This document shows, piece by piece, positions 1 to 10,059 of a stretch of DNA of 64,000 bases. Both the position numbers and the translations under genes were made by a program. The DNA is from Auricularia sp. M13 (Eukaryota > Basidiomycota > Agaricomycetes > Auriculariales > Auriculariaceae). Each line of letters starts with the position of its first letter. Within the stretch, counting starts at the first letter, position 1. The notes below the pieces were generated by a model. The model saw only the letters and a program-made list of their open reading frames with translations, made no database searches and was not told the origin of the DNA. The stretch spans positions 3,038,001 to 3,102,000 of the forward strand of contig CM073194.1 in NCBI GenBank assembly GCA_037042915.1, read 5' to 3'.

Positions 1-299
1 CTAACCTTAGCAAGCTTAATCTAACCTAACATAACATAACTGTATGAGGGTAACATCTTTTGAGTTATGAGTACCTACTTAGAACCTCTTCAGGAAATCA
101 GCTTAGAACACAAACCGACATGCTGGCTGAATATTTCTGATCCTGTACTAACGTGGAAGTGAAATTTCGAACAAATCATGTAGCACAGTAGTTTATCTAA
201 AATAGTTGACACTAGAGATGTGCACCTCTATCAATGCACACAGTGCCATGAATACATCTATGATATACATCTTCAAAGGATTTTTGATGTTTTTCACAC
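1..299. other. AT-rich stretch without a gene
   Basis: No convincing reading frame. The first 40 bases contain a few irregular TAACC/TAACAT words, too degenerate to be called telomeric. It precedes the TGCGCACGGA array and may be outer flank of the KDZ element. Confidence 0.4.
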
Positions 300-570
300 T
301 GCGCACGGATTTTGTACTTTGCGCACGGATTGTGAAAACTGCGCACGGATATCAGGAGCCTGCGCACGGATTGTGAAAATTGCGCACGAAAGCACATTTC
401 ATGCGCACGGATGACCAGGACCCTGCACACGGATTTTGAAAAGTGCGCACGGACATTTGGACCCTGCGCACGAAAGTTAAACTCATGCGCACAAAAGTTC
501 TAACCCTGCGCACGAAAGTTCTGCGCACGGATATTCTTGCGCACGGATGCGCACGGACCCTGCACACGGT
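300..570. repeat. Degenerate tandem array of TGCGCACGGA units
   Basis: About 16 copies of the decamer TGCGCACGGA or close variants (TGCGCACGAA, TGCACACGGA) recur at roughly 20-base spacing, often followed by TTNTGAAAA. The array sits immediately upstream of the KDZ transposase gene. It could be the subterminal repeat block of that element, where transposase-binding arrays are common, or an unrelated minisatellite. I saw no matching block on the far side of the gene. Confidence 0.8.
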
Positions 571-616
571 TTTCTAGGGGTCCGTAAAGAAGGAAGCTCT
601 CTACGCTCGATGGAAT

Positions 617-1253
617 ATGCTTCTTCCTGCTTTAATGACTGCCTTCTCTGCCGCTGGCCGGCCACATCACTTGCCGCCGAATCCCGACTTTGCCGACGAA
701 TTCACCTTGACTTGCCCGCACTTGTGCAGCCCAAGGTTGACTCGTGTCGTCTTCGTCATGTGGACCTGTGAGCTGCGTTTCCATAAATCTAGCTGCAATG
801 TACTGATGAGCTGAAACAGCCTTCGAAATCAAGCACATGGTATTCTGCGAGCATACACCACTTCCTGCCACTCTCCTGGCTCATGGCTTCTTTTCCTCAT
901 CGCCCATGGCTGCCGACTACGCATTTTCGACTCAGATGCTGGATTTCTACCTCGAGCTACAACGGCAAGCCGGCACATCAACAATGGCTCTTGCAGCCGC
1001 TCTACACAGTACCCATCGCCTAAACGGCTTCATTCTGCGCCGTAGAAGCGGTGTCCCCGTACAAGAGGGTTACCGGAGACCGCTGGGCGATGCGATGAAG
1101 TGGTATGATCTTGTACGCCGCAAAATCGAACTGGATCTCCAAGAACGGCTCAACGATGCTCGTGCTATCGTTGACGCACCTCCGCCACTGGCCAGTCGTG
1201 TTTCCCTCCCAATGTCGCCGCCGGCAACACGGGCTATGTTAAGTGTTCATTAT
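617..1253 (+). pseudogene. KDZ transposase, N-terminal part with CxC1-like cysteine cluster (split by insertion)
   Basis: Exon 1 (617-767) and exon 2 (820-1253) join across an intron with GTGAGC donor and AACAG acceptor. They give a CxC1-type segment: CPHLC, then a short beta-rich stretch, then CEH, followed by LLAHGFFSSSP and the helical segment MLDFYLEL with RRPLGDAMKWYD. This order is that of the CxC-associated N-terminus of fungal Kyakuja-Dileera-Zisupton (KDZ) transposases. The frame runs into the 1254-5036 element and stops just inside it, so the gene is disconnected from its catalytic half at 5037-8610. The start at 617 is the first ATG of the frame carrying the cysteine cluster; an earlier exon cannot be excluded. 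Confidence 0.75.
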
Positions 1254-1484
1254 CTGGTATAATGGTCCCAAGTTGCACAGTATAGAAACCTGGGACCCCA
1301 AGTCCCAGGTTTCCAGGGTCCCAAGATTCACACATGTGCTAGGGTGCCATAGCTAGAGATCCCAGACTCTGGTCAGTCCCAAGTTTGTTAGCAGGTCCCG
1401 AGTTCACTACTAGTGTACCAATACCATATGATATTCAAGTTTGGCACACGAGAAACCAAAACAGAAATACTCATGGACAAACAA

Positions 1485-1542
1485 GGACTTGAACCCTCAA
1501 CCCACTATTCTACCACCAGGACCTTAACCACTAAGCCAGGAT
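1485..1542 (-). repeat. tRNA-like module (pol III A and B boxes), left arm
   Basis: Read on the minus strand, TGGCTTAGTGG matches an A box and GGTTCAAGTCC, about 43 bases on, matches a B box. The stretch lacks a foldable acceptor stem, so this is a tRNA-derived or pol III promoter-like module rather than a tRNA gene. It points toward the left end of the host TIR element and mirrors the module at 4751-4822. Confidence 0.6.
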
Positions 1543-1919
1543 ACCAATGATGATCAGGCGGTTATCGTTCACTACATAGAATTACAGTGAGCGAGGATTG
1601 GTTGAATAAATTGTAAATAAAGTATCACCAAATGTGAAGTACATAATGGTGTATATATAATTCTGGAAGCCCTCTTTAGGCTCTATAATGTAGTATATTT
1701 TTCTAGAGGCACAGGTGCAGCTCGAGGTGACAGGAAGGATGCGATGGAGAGTGTAAAAATTAATACTCTGTTGCAGTCATCCTAGTTATTGCAGGCTCTG
1801 CTACACACCTTTAGTGCGCTGGCTCATATTTTCTGCGCCTCAGCAATGTCCTTTTGCCCTTGGGCGTCGTCTTTCCCCTTGGTCTTCACCTTTGGTGGGT
1901 ATAGCAAATCTCGGCACTA

Positions 1920-2219
1920 CAGTGGGGAAACTTGAGAATGCCGGTTGATAAAATCGCATATACGACGTAATCTACTGCAGGGAGAACTACAGTGTATATA
2001 TGGAACTTGTAGCTCTCAGGGCGCTCTATCAGGTGGTATATAAGTACTGGCAAAAGGGTGTAATCCGGGGGTGAGAGAGAGGATCCGATGAAGAGGTGGA
2101 AAATCACATTGCCAGAATCAGGTCCTCCAGATAATATGAGGTTTCCCTCTCAATCTATACGTAATTCCGAGGTGAGTTTACTATTTGAGCCAAAGTGGTT
2201 GGATGTCCGATTCTGGAGC
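1920..2219 (+). repeat. Left terminal inverted repeat of the nested element
   Basis: Inverted copy of 4115-4413, about 98-99 percent identical by eye. The short reading frames across it (one begins MKRWKITLPES, also present in the other arm) are by-products of the repeat. Confidence 0.9.
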
Positions 2220-4114
2220 CAGTGGACCCACAATTTCTGCTTGCTCAACCTCTCAACGAGGCAATGGCCTACCTAACTGCATACCCCTGGACTGAGACAT
2301 GGTCTACACCCCCAAACGAGATGCGGGCGACTGCGTCCGTGAGCCGGCTGGCAAGCCGTAGGCTCCCGGCCCGGGACGCTGCAAGCTCGCCGTCAGGTCG
2401 CAGCACATTGCTGCGACCATCTCATTTCAGACTCACTTTCGCCCATAGCATGATGTTGTGAACGGGCACTCTGGAACATTGTTTCTTTTACCTTTTCGAA
2501 TGCTCGTCCTCCACGTCGCAGAGTTTATCCTGAAGAACAGGTGCTAGCAACATTGAGTATGGTGCCGCTAGGACAGTGCACGGCATATAATGGCCAGGCA
2601 TTCTTAGTTGGCCTGCAGCACGTGCACATGTCAGGCGGCAGGAGCCCACCCCGGCCGACTTGAAGCTTAAAATCTGAAGTCCACAAAACGTCCAAGTCCC
2701 CGGCAAAAGCGGAGTCGAAGTCCTTCGCTGCCTCTTGCCTTCGCCCGCCATCTCGTCCACGACCGTCCCGCTCCTGTGCTCCTTCCCACTGCTGATGGCA
2801 AGCACTTTTTTACTCTGCAACCAGGTATGTACAGTCTTACTCTGGCCCGAGCCTCCGCTGATACATCATCGGGCAACAGTGCATCCACGGGCTGCCAGGC
2901 AGCGCGTAATGGTGGTATGTACAGTTCGTCTCGTTAGCTTCAAGTCGGCTTACAGCTCTATTAGCATCAGATGTTTTGCAACGCTATGTGCGCAACGCAG
3001 CCACAGGTGTGTGCACATATCCATCTCCCTTTCATGTCGCTCACAGTAGTCGTGCAGTGTGCCAATCTCCGTCAGCCTTGTCGCAGCGAACGCACACCTC
3101 GTCGCGCCTTGCTCAGTCCAAGGCCAGCGCATATCTCGACCGGTGCGTGTTTGTACATCTTGCACGCTTGACATTTGCTCAACTCAAATTTGCAGGCGGC
3201 CATGCCGCTGCTCGGAGTGGATACATGAGCCGCGGCGCCTGGAGGTCCCCAACTCACACATTATTAGCCCCGTCTCGGCGGCGGCACATAACGAGGGTAA
3301 GCACATCTTGCGTGATTACCTTCTTCGCGCGGCCAGCCACTGATTGCATACAGCTCAGATTGCGTTTACGCTGTCCCGCAAGCGACACCACCAACGCTCG
3401 CACTCAACGGGATACCAGCAGGCGGTACGAGCGCTGGTGCCTCCGCCACCTTGTGCTGCTTAGTGCATCTACCGTTGCCTGAGCACCCGCCGCCGTCAAA
3501 GATGTCGAAATCATCGCAACGCTCACAGCACGAAGGCGGCGTCTGACGAGGATACGACTATCGTCATCCTGTACTGTAGATTAGATAACATAATGGAATT
3601 TTATTATCATTCAAGCATCTCGTCCATTCTGCAAGCGGCGTCAGTAATATGAAGAGGAAAGCTGCTGAGCACCCTGTTGGCTAGCCCATAGCAGATAGCA
3701 TGCTGCCGTAACGAACGAAGGACAGTTCCAGCATTGAGCTATCTGTATAGGAGCAACCTTTCGAGCGACCTCGCTGCAAGGTCAGCTCCTCGTTCCGACC
3801 GGCAGATGACTCCACAGGCCGCGGCTTCCTTGAATGACACAGATCCCTGCGGGGAAAGCTCCGCAGGCCTCGAAAGTATTGAAGGAATTCAGGCTTGCGC
3901 GTTTCTTGCAGCGACCTGAAATCCGGCTTGCCGAGACAGGCATATCAGCCGGGCCCCAGCGACATCGAAGGCGCGTCCGGTTTCGTTTGGGCGTGTAGAG
4001 TACATTACATGTAGTTTTATGCTCTGAGAAGGATTTTCTGACCCTTGGTTGGCCCTCAAGGTCATTCAATTCCCGGATATAGAAAGCATGGAATGCAGGT
4101 TAATTGAGAAATTG

Positions 4115-4413
4115 CTCCAGAATGGGACATCCAACCACTTTGGCTCAAATAGTAAACTCACCTCGGAATTACGTATAGATTGAGAGGGAAACCTCATATT
4201 ATCCGGAGGACCTGATTCTGGCAATGTGATTTTCCACCTCTTCATCGGATCCTCTCTCTCACCCCCGGATTGCACCCTTTGGCCAGTACTTATATACCAC
4301 CTGATAGAGCGCCCTGAGAGCTACAAGTTCCATATATACACTGTAGTTCTCCCTGCAGTAGATTACGTCGTATATGCGATTTTATCAACCGGCATTCTCA
4401 AGTTTCCCCACTG
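4115..4413 (-). repeat. Right terminal inverted repeat of the nested element
   Basis: Inverted copy of 1920-2219. Homology ends at the inner side near the word TTCTGGAGC, after which the arms differ by a roughly 12-base gap and then diverge. Confidence 0.9.
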
Positions 4414-4750
4414 TATCTGCTTGGAATTGTGTTCAGTGCACTTAATTTGATATAATCAGTTGTACTGCTCATATTTTCCTTCTGGAATCCTCCTGAACCT
4501 GTCTGAGCACAAGTGAAGTGCTTTGCTGTGACAGTTGCATACCAAATCATGTTTGGACATCCATTATTCCTCTCTGGCTTAGATATATTATCTCCACTAA
4601 GACATGATATTATAGAGTCCATTGAGAGCTACAATAACCATATATACTTCATAATTTTTGGCCTCTTAGTTTCAATGTTATTTGCATTCTTTTGAACAGA
4701 GGTGCTTGAGTCTTACCATATATTGCCATCGATGGAGCTCACCATCATCT

Positions 4751-4822
4751 CCTCCCTGGTCTAGTGGTTAAAGCATAGATGGGTTTGGCACTGGCGGCTG
4801 GTTGAGGGTTCAAATCTTGTGC
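4751..4822 (+). repeat. tRNA-like module (pol III A and B boxes), right arm
   Basis: TGGTCTAGTGG (A box) and GGTTCAAATCT (B box) are spaced as in a tRNA-derived promoter. They are the inverted counterpart of the module at 1485-1542: both contain TAGTGGTTAA and GGTTGAGGGTTCAA. No complete cloverleaf was found. It points toward the right terminus of the TIR element. Confidence 0.6.
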
Positions 4823-5036
4823 AGGTCAGAATTCATTTTGACTTGTGCATTGAGATGAATCCACTCCTAAGTCGCATGTGAGCCCCCTGAAAGTTGGGAC
4901 TACTGAATCTGGGACACTGGAACTTGGGACCTCCAGAGGTTGGGACCTCCAGTAGAAGTTGGGACCTATGTCCCAATGAAAGCTGGGATTTAGGTCCCAA
5001 CTCTCAGTACTGGAGGACTTGGGACCAGTATACCAG

Positions 5037-8000
5037 AGGAAGGGAGGCTTACATATGTGGGCAACACCCCATGGCCCACAACGCAATTCAGCGGCCAAAA
5101 GACCTTCACCGGCGAGACCACTTGCGCAGTCACAGGCGGTCGATGTCGCCGACGAAGACCCTGCCGGTGAAGTGACCGCCACAGATCCGCTGGCTGAGGC
5201 AACGCCAGCGCAGCGGCTGTGGATGCAGGTTGCACTGGACCTTGGGTGGAAGCTTCATGGTCGCAAAACGGTGGCCCCTGAGCTCCTCATGCGCTGCCCC
5301 AGTTGCTTCTTCACCACTGAGAATGGCCGGCCGGTGAAATTGTGGGTTCAGTCGTGATCACGCTTACAAATTCCAAGCTAACACTCTGCCCTGCAGCGAG
5401 CCGGATTATCAAGTCGCATCTGACGGTAACTTCATGCACCGTCACCTGAAGACCGCCGGCGACTGTCCCCCGTTCGAATTTCAGTTTGTGCATTTTCTCC
5501 CAAAGGAGTTTGTTGACGCCGTTGGTGCCTGCATTGACATGTGCCGCAAGCGTCCCGCCAAGCCCTACACTGGCATTGTGCCCGAGGCTGCGTTCAAGCA
5601 GTGTGAGAATTCGCACACGGCCGGCAACGGCTCCAAGCAAAAGACAGCCGGCGAGATATACGACGACCGGGGACTCATGGCTATGGTCTGCCGCCACGAT
5701 ATCCCCATTGCATTCTGCAACATCGACACGCCTGGCGAGCAACAGAAGTTCAAGGTTGCTCTCAGTATTTATCTTTACCTGCACACACCAGACAACGCGA
5801 CTTACGGCGATGCCTACGACATCAACTGTGTTGGATGGCGAATGCTCATGGCGGTGAGTGACCATTGCACATTCCGATCTGTTCTGAAGTTGCATACAGT
5901 ATGACATTGTGCCTCAGAGCTGGCTCGACAGAACGAGTTTTGTTACATCAGCAATGCATGCCTACGCTCACCAATGGGAGTGCCAGCTAGCATTTAACCC
6001 CCGGCTGCAGGAGGGAACCGGTCTGGCTGACGGCGAGGGTGTGGAACGGCTTTGGTCACGTCTTTGCGATGTCATTGCCATCCTTCGACATGTATCAGTA
6101 AGCCAGCCGGCAAAGCTATCGTTCGGCGGCGAGCTTACTTGGCTGTGCAGCGTAAACGGCGGCTCAGCATCCTTGAGCGGCAAATCGACTGGATTGTTCA
6201 CCAGCTGAGGGACGACCTCGGCCGGTGGCTGGCGAGGCGAAAAAAGGCTGCTGCGGACAAGCAGTGGCATGCGCTCCGCATTCTCCATGCCTGTGGTCAT
6301 TCGCCAGAGTTCCTTGCCGGCCAATGGATTTTGCAAAAGGAAGCCCAACTTTCTATCCGACGTCATATGTTTTGGGCAGCCAAAACCTTCGCAATATGCT
6401 AACTGTCGTTAGATCCTGCGCCTCGTCTGAAGAAGGAGCTGGAGTCGGTGATGGCCCTTCAAGAGCAGATTGATGGTGTCGAGACTGCCATCCATGCACT
6501 CAAGCCTGTCTTGACTGCTGTTCGAGGGCCAGATGCTGCATCCGCAAGGCAGCAGCTCAATGCTCTACGTGTTACACAGGGCGAGCTGAACAAGCAGGCC
6601 GAGGAGCTTTATGGCTCCCTCAATGTTCGCTCTTCGTTCCCCGAGATTGCTGATTACGGATGGAACTTTGCAAAAACCCTGGTCATGGCCTATGATGCCA
6701 AGTGCATCGCCCGCCAGAAACTCACCGGCCGCTTCTTTGAATGGGAGCGAATTGACCAGGCTGTTGGCAGCCAGCATTCCGCTCTTGGTCGGCAGCCGCT
6801 CATCCTCCAACATGGTGCATATATGCTGATTTCTATATTCTACAGGCACGAAGACTCACCAGAAGACCGTCCGATCCATCTCGAAGCGTACTCCAGCGAT
6901 CAAAGCGGCAATTGCGCGCTACAACAAGTATTGTGAAGATCTCAAGGACCTGCTCCCTGCTGGCCGTCAATTCCTGCTCCCCGAGCCTCTTACAGTTGAC
7001 ATGACCGACCTTCGCAATGACCCAGCGCTGCTTGAGGATGTCTGGCTGGCAGAGATCTCGCAGGGCAATGCACCTTGGTTAATGGATGCCACAGTTCGCG
7101 CTGGCATTCGCGCTCAGCTCTGCATAGATCGTTGCAAGGAGGAGGAGCGACGTCTCGCCCATGAAGAACAGCAGCTCTTTGCCTGGGCCACCCGGGAGAG
7201 CAAGGCCCTTCAGATTGCGTTCGCCGATGAAGCCAGTGAGCCAGCAGCCTCCCACCGAGTCGCTCGTCTGATAACTTGACAGATGCAGCCCTACGGCCTT
7301 TGCTTCTTGATGAGCGTGCCCGTCTCGAGGATATGCTGTCCGGATGCAGCGAACTGACCATACCATTTGCTCAATGGATGTCATTAATCCGGCAGCCGCT
7401 GAACCCTTCGCTGGCCGCCGCCGGAACTGCAGACAGTCCTTCGACGGCAGCCGCTGTTCTTCCCTCGCCGGCCAACTCCCTTGCATCGTCACCAGTCCCC
7501 TCCTCGCCGGCTACTGATCCATTCGTTCTGCCGGCCATCAAACAAGGGCTTCCAACACCACCTACCACACCCCATCATACTCTGCCGTACCAACTGACAA
7601 TGCAAATGGTCGATGAGAGTGATGACGAAGACACAGACGACGACAACGAGTCTTTCATTGGGGCCAGGCAACTTGTTCATGAGGCCGTCGAAGAGGACGC
7701 TGAAGACCCCGTTATTCAATGTACCGTACGGGAGGTTAATCACAAGGTGTGGAACTCTTACCGTCCATTTCGACCAGAATGCTTACTGCTGTAGATTGAT
7801 GACTCTGCGCTGGACAAGTCCTTTTCTGCATTACTGCGCAACCAGTCCCCAGGACAACAGCCACCCCGGCATCTTTGCCGGCCGGCCGGCGAGGGATTTA
7901 AGCGGCTGGATGTTTCCCAGCAGACTGCTATCCGGCTTTGTGAAGGCTACCCTCTCCCCGAACAGGCACTTTATGCTTGCCTGGCATTGCTGGCTGCAAC

Positions 8001-8610
8001 ATTTCCCTCTCAGATGCACAAGATGGCCCTTTTAACTCCATATTCGTACACTGCATGGTGTGATGGAACATCTATTCCTCAAATCGTCCGATCTCTGCGT
8101 GGTATTCCCTTTTCTACCCGCCCCATTCTTGTTCTTCCTCTTCAGGATGAAAAGCGCTGGATTATGGTGTTCATCTATCTTGAAACCGGCCGCATCGAGC
8201 TCTTTGATAGCCATGCTTGTCCGGACACCTTCCGCCGGCAGATTAATGTGAGGCCTTGCTTTTAACTCTGGAAAAATGTTGTCTGATAGTTGATGCAGCT
8301 TATTTCTCAGTTTATCTCATTGCTGCTCATTGAGGCCAGTCGTCAGGGTCAATACGATGCTCGCCGGCTGCCGTCGGGATGGTCTGCAATGCCCCTTGTT
8401 GTAAGGTCCATCCATCCTCATTCTTAGCCTCAGCTGAACTCTTAATAACAGCCTGCTTCAATTGGAAAGGCCAACGACTGTGGTGTTTGGTGTTTGGCTG
8501 CTTATGCCGCAGTATTGAGATCATGGCGGTCCACAGGTATTGGAGAAGAGGATATTATCTACCTCAGGCGTTTTCTTTACTCCCTCCTCGTTCGTCCAGA
8601 TAGGTTGTAG
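5037..8610 (+). pseudogene. KDZ transposase catalytic region fused to a C-terminal Ulp1-type cysteine protease
   Basis: This is the main part of the interrupted KDZ gene, in several exons. The order is CPSCFF; SDGNFMHRHL (5424-5453, first catalytic Asp region); GLMAMVCRHDIP and NIDTPGEQQKF; SAMHAYAHQWECQL; GLADGEGVERLWSRL; a charged helical stretch; HQKTVRSISKRTPAIKAAI; then a disordered Pro/Ser linker (about 7400-7700). The C-terminus is a C48-like fold: PILVLPLQDEKRWIMVFIYL, IELFDSHACPD, and after an intron KANDCGVWCLAAYAA, ending in RPDRL at 8608-8610. The usual catalytic His before Trp appears to be Arg (KRW). Introns near 5349-5393, 5860-5900, 6360-6411, 6795-6845 and 7748-7793 have plausible GT-AG ends. 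One apparent frame change lies near 6090-6115, after the DGEGVERLWSRL segment. Separation from its N-terminus by the 3.8 kb insertion makes it non-functional as it stands. Confidence 0.8.
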
Positions 8611-9830
8611 CTCCGATGTAGTTACTCGCCACTGGTAAGGAATCCTCCAACTACACTTTCACCTGCCTATGTTGTTGCTGCTGCCGGTGAGCTGTTTACC
8701 GGCTGCGGCGTTGTACTCTAAGATTTCGTCGGCCACAAGACAAACATTATCTAGAGCATCATCAAGATACAAACAGCATCTATAGCCTGCCAAGATTTTC
8801 CACAATCATTCGGATGCAGCGATGCCCTGTTGTTGCTGCTGCTGCTGTCGTTCGCCGGCCAGAATCAAGACGTTTTCAGCGGCAATGTGGTATTTCGTCG
8901 GCCACAGCACAGAAACACTATCTAGAGCCTCATCAAGATACAAACAGCATCTATCGTCTGCCAAAGTTCTCCACAACTATTCGGCTGCAGCGACGCCCTG
9001 TTGTTGCTGCTGCTGCGGTCGTTCGCCGGCCAGACCCAAGACGTTTTCAGCGGCGAGGTGGTGATTGCTCTTGCTGGCAAGACTGGTTGGCGGCGATGCC
9101 ATGTTCGCCGGCTGCTCGTTTTTCGGCGGCCAGACGCCACATTGTCCTCCGGCAGCAATGTGCTCTTGCAGCTCTTACTACCCTGTACAACAGCGGGAAT
9201 ATCTTTGTCTCTAGCATAGCTCTGCTTAGCCACTTCAGAATTGAGTCCTGCGGTCTGACTGCTCAATGACCAATCGAAACAACCCCCCATCACTTTTGTC
9301 GCTAACTGTTACAGTTTGTTTACCGGCAGCGACATCGTGTTGCTGCTGCTGTTGGTGATTAGTTGTTCGGCGGCCAAACCCGAGACTGTACGGCGACGGC
9401 AAAATCCTCATAAGACTGTCCGCCGGCAGTGATATGCTGCTGCTGTTGTTGGTGTCAAACTTCGCCGGCCAGACGACTTTGCCGTGTTGTTCATAAGACA
9501 AAAACCGCAACCTCCGCTACCTATCCTACACTACCCTGTACAACAACGGGCACATATTGGGCGCTAGCATGGCCCTGCTCAGCCAGTTCATAATTGAGTC
9601 CTGCTGTCTGAAGGTTGAAGCCTTCATCACCAATCGAATCAACCCCTAATTGAGTCCTGCTGTCTGAAGGTTGAAGCCTTCATCACCAATCGAATCAACC
9701 CCCCCATGTTCAACAACGTGCACATAGTCTTCGCTTGCATGGCTCTGCTCAGCCAGTGCATATTGGAGTCCTGCTGTCTGATGGTTGAAGCCTTCATCAC
9801 CAATCGAATTAACCCCCTTGCCAATGTAAT
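8611..9830. repeat. Repeat-rich 3' flank of the KDZ gene
   Basis: A roughly 165-base block is tandemly duplicated (about 8715-8880 and 8885-9050); each copy contains a TTGTTGCTGCTGCTG run followed by GTTCGCCGGCCAGA and CAAGACGTTTTCAGCGG. More CTG runs joined to CGCCGGC words continue to about 9490. From 9598 a unit of about 55 bases, with the core GTTGAAGCCTTCATCACCAA, occurs three times (about 9625, 9671, 9785). No gene is seen. This looks like subterminal repeat sequence of the KDZ element, though no matching terminal repeat was found, so the element's right boundary is unknown. Confidence 0.65.
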
Positions 9831-10059
9831 GACACAACAAACGTATACTTAGAATAGTTACTATCCTGTGTGGAGAGTTATGTGAAGATCGGTTGCGGGC
9901 TGCCTTCGCGGTGCATGTTTCGGGCAGTTCGTTCGTTCTCATGCTTGTACTGTACGGTCTTCAACACTAAATCTCAGTTCTTGTCACCTCTACACCAAAC
10001 TGTGCACACCACTTCCCGACTATAAAATGACCCTATGATCGAAATATAGAGTGTCATAC

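Larger units (their letters stand above)
1920..4413. mobile_element. Nested TA-flanked element with ~300-base terminal inverted repeats
   Basis: Both ends begin CAGTGGGGAAACTTGAGAAT and are flanked by TA (1918-1919 and 4414-4415), as expected of the Tc1/mariner/pogo group. The inverted repeats extend for about 300 bases (1920-2219 and 4115-4413) with only about four mismatches seen, so the insertion looks recent. The interior (about 1.9 kb) is GC-richer than the arms, contains only short unremarkable reading frames and no recognisable transposase. It is best read as a non-autonomous element carrying unidentified, possibly captured, DNA. It lies inside the 1254-5036 element, giving a three-level nest with the KDZ gene. 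Confidence 0.85.
1254..5036. mobile_element. TIR element inserted in the KDZ gene, with GGGACC subterminal repeats
   Basis: The ends are inverted repeats: the left starts CTGGTATAATGGTCCCAAGT, and the right end read from the other strand starts CTGGTATACTGGTCCCAAGT (19 of 20 identical). Inside each end lie several scattered TTGGGAC/GGGACC words (left to about 1405, right from about 4890). Further in, on each side, is a tRNA-like module pointing outward. Without the nested element at 1920-4413, only about 1.3 kb remains and no transposase frame is seen, so it looks non-autonomous. The target-site duplication is ambiguous: GTATA lies on both sides if the element is taken to begin at the TGGTCCC word. 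Superfamily not assigned. Confidence 0.75.

Noticed and set aside
1-40. Telomeric repeats at the window start
   Set aside because: Only a few irregular TAACC/TAACAT words, no regular TTAGGG-type tract.
300-570. CRISPR-like array
   Set aside because: Spacing is constant but the repeats are 10 bases and degenerate, and the spacers are near-repeats of each other; the host is a fungus.
2488-3482. Transposase or host gene inside the nested TA element
   Set aside because: Several frames of 60-168 residues exist on both strands, but none shows a known motif or consistent splice-linked extension.
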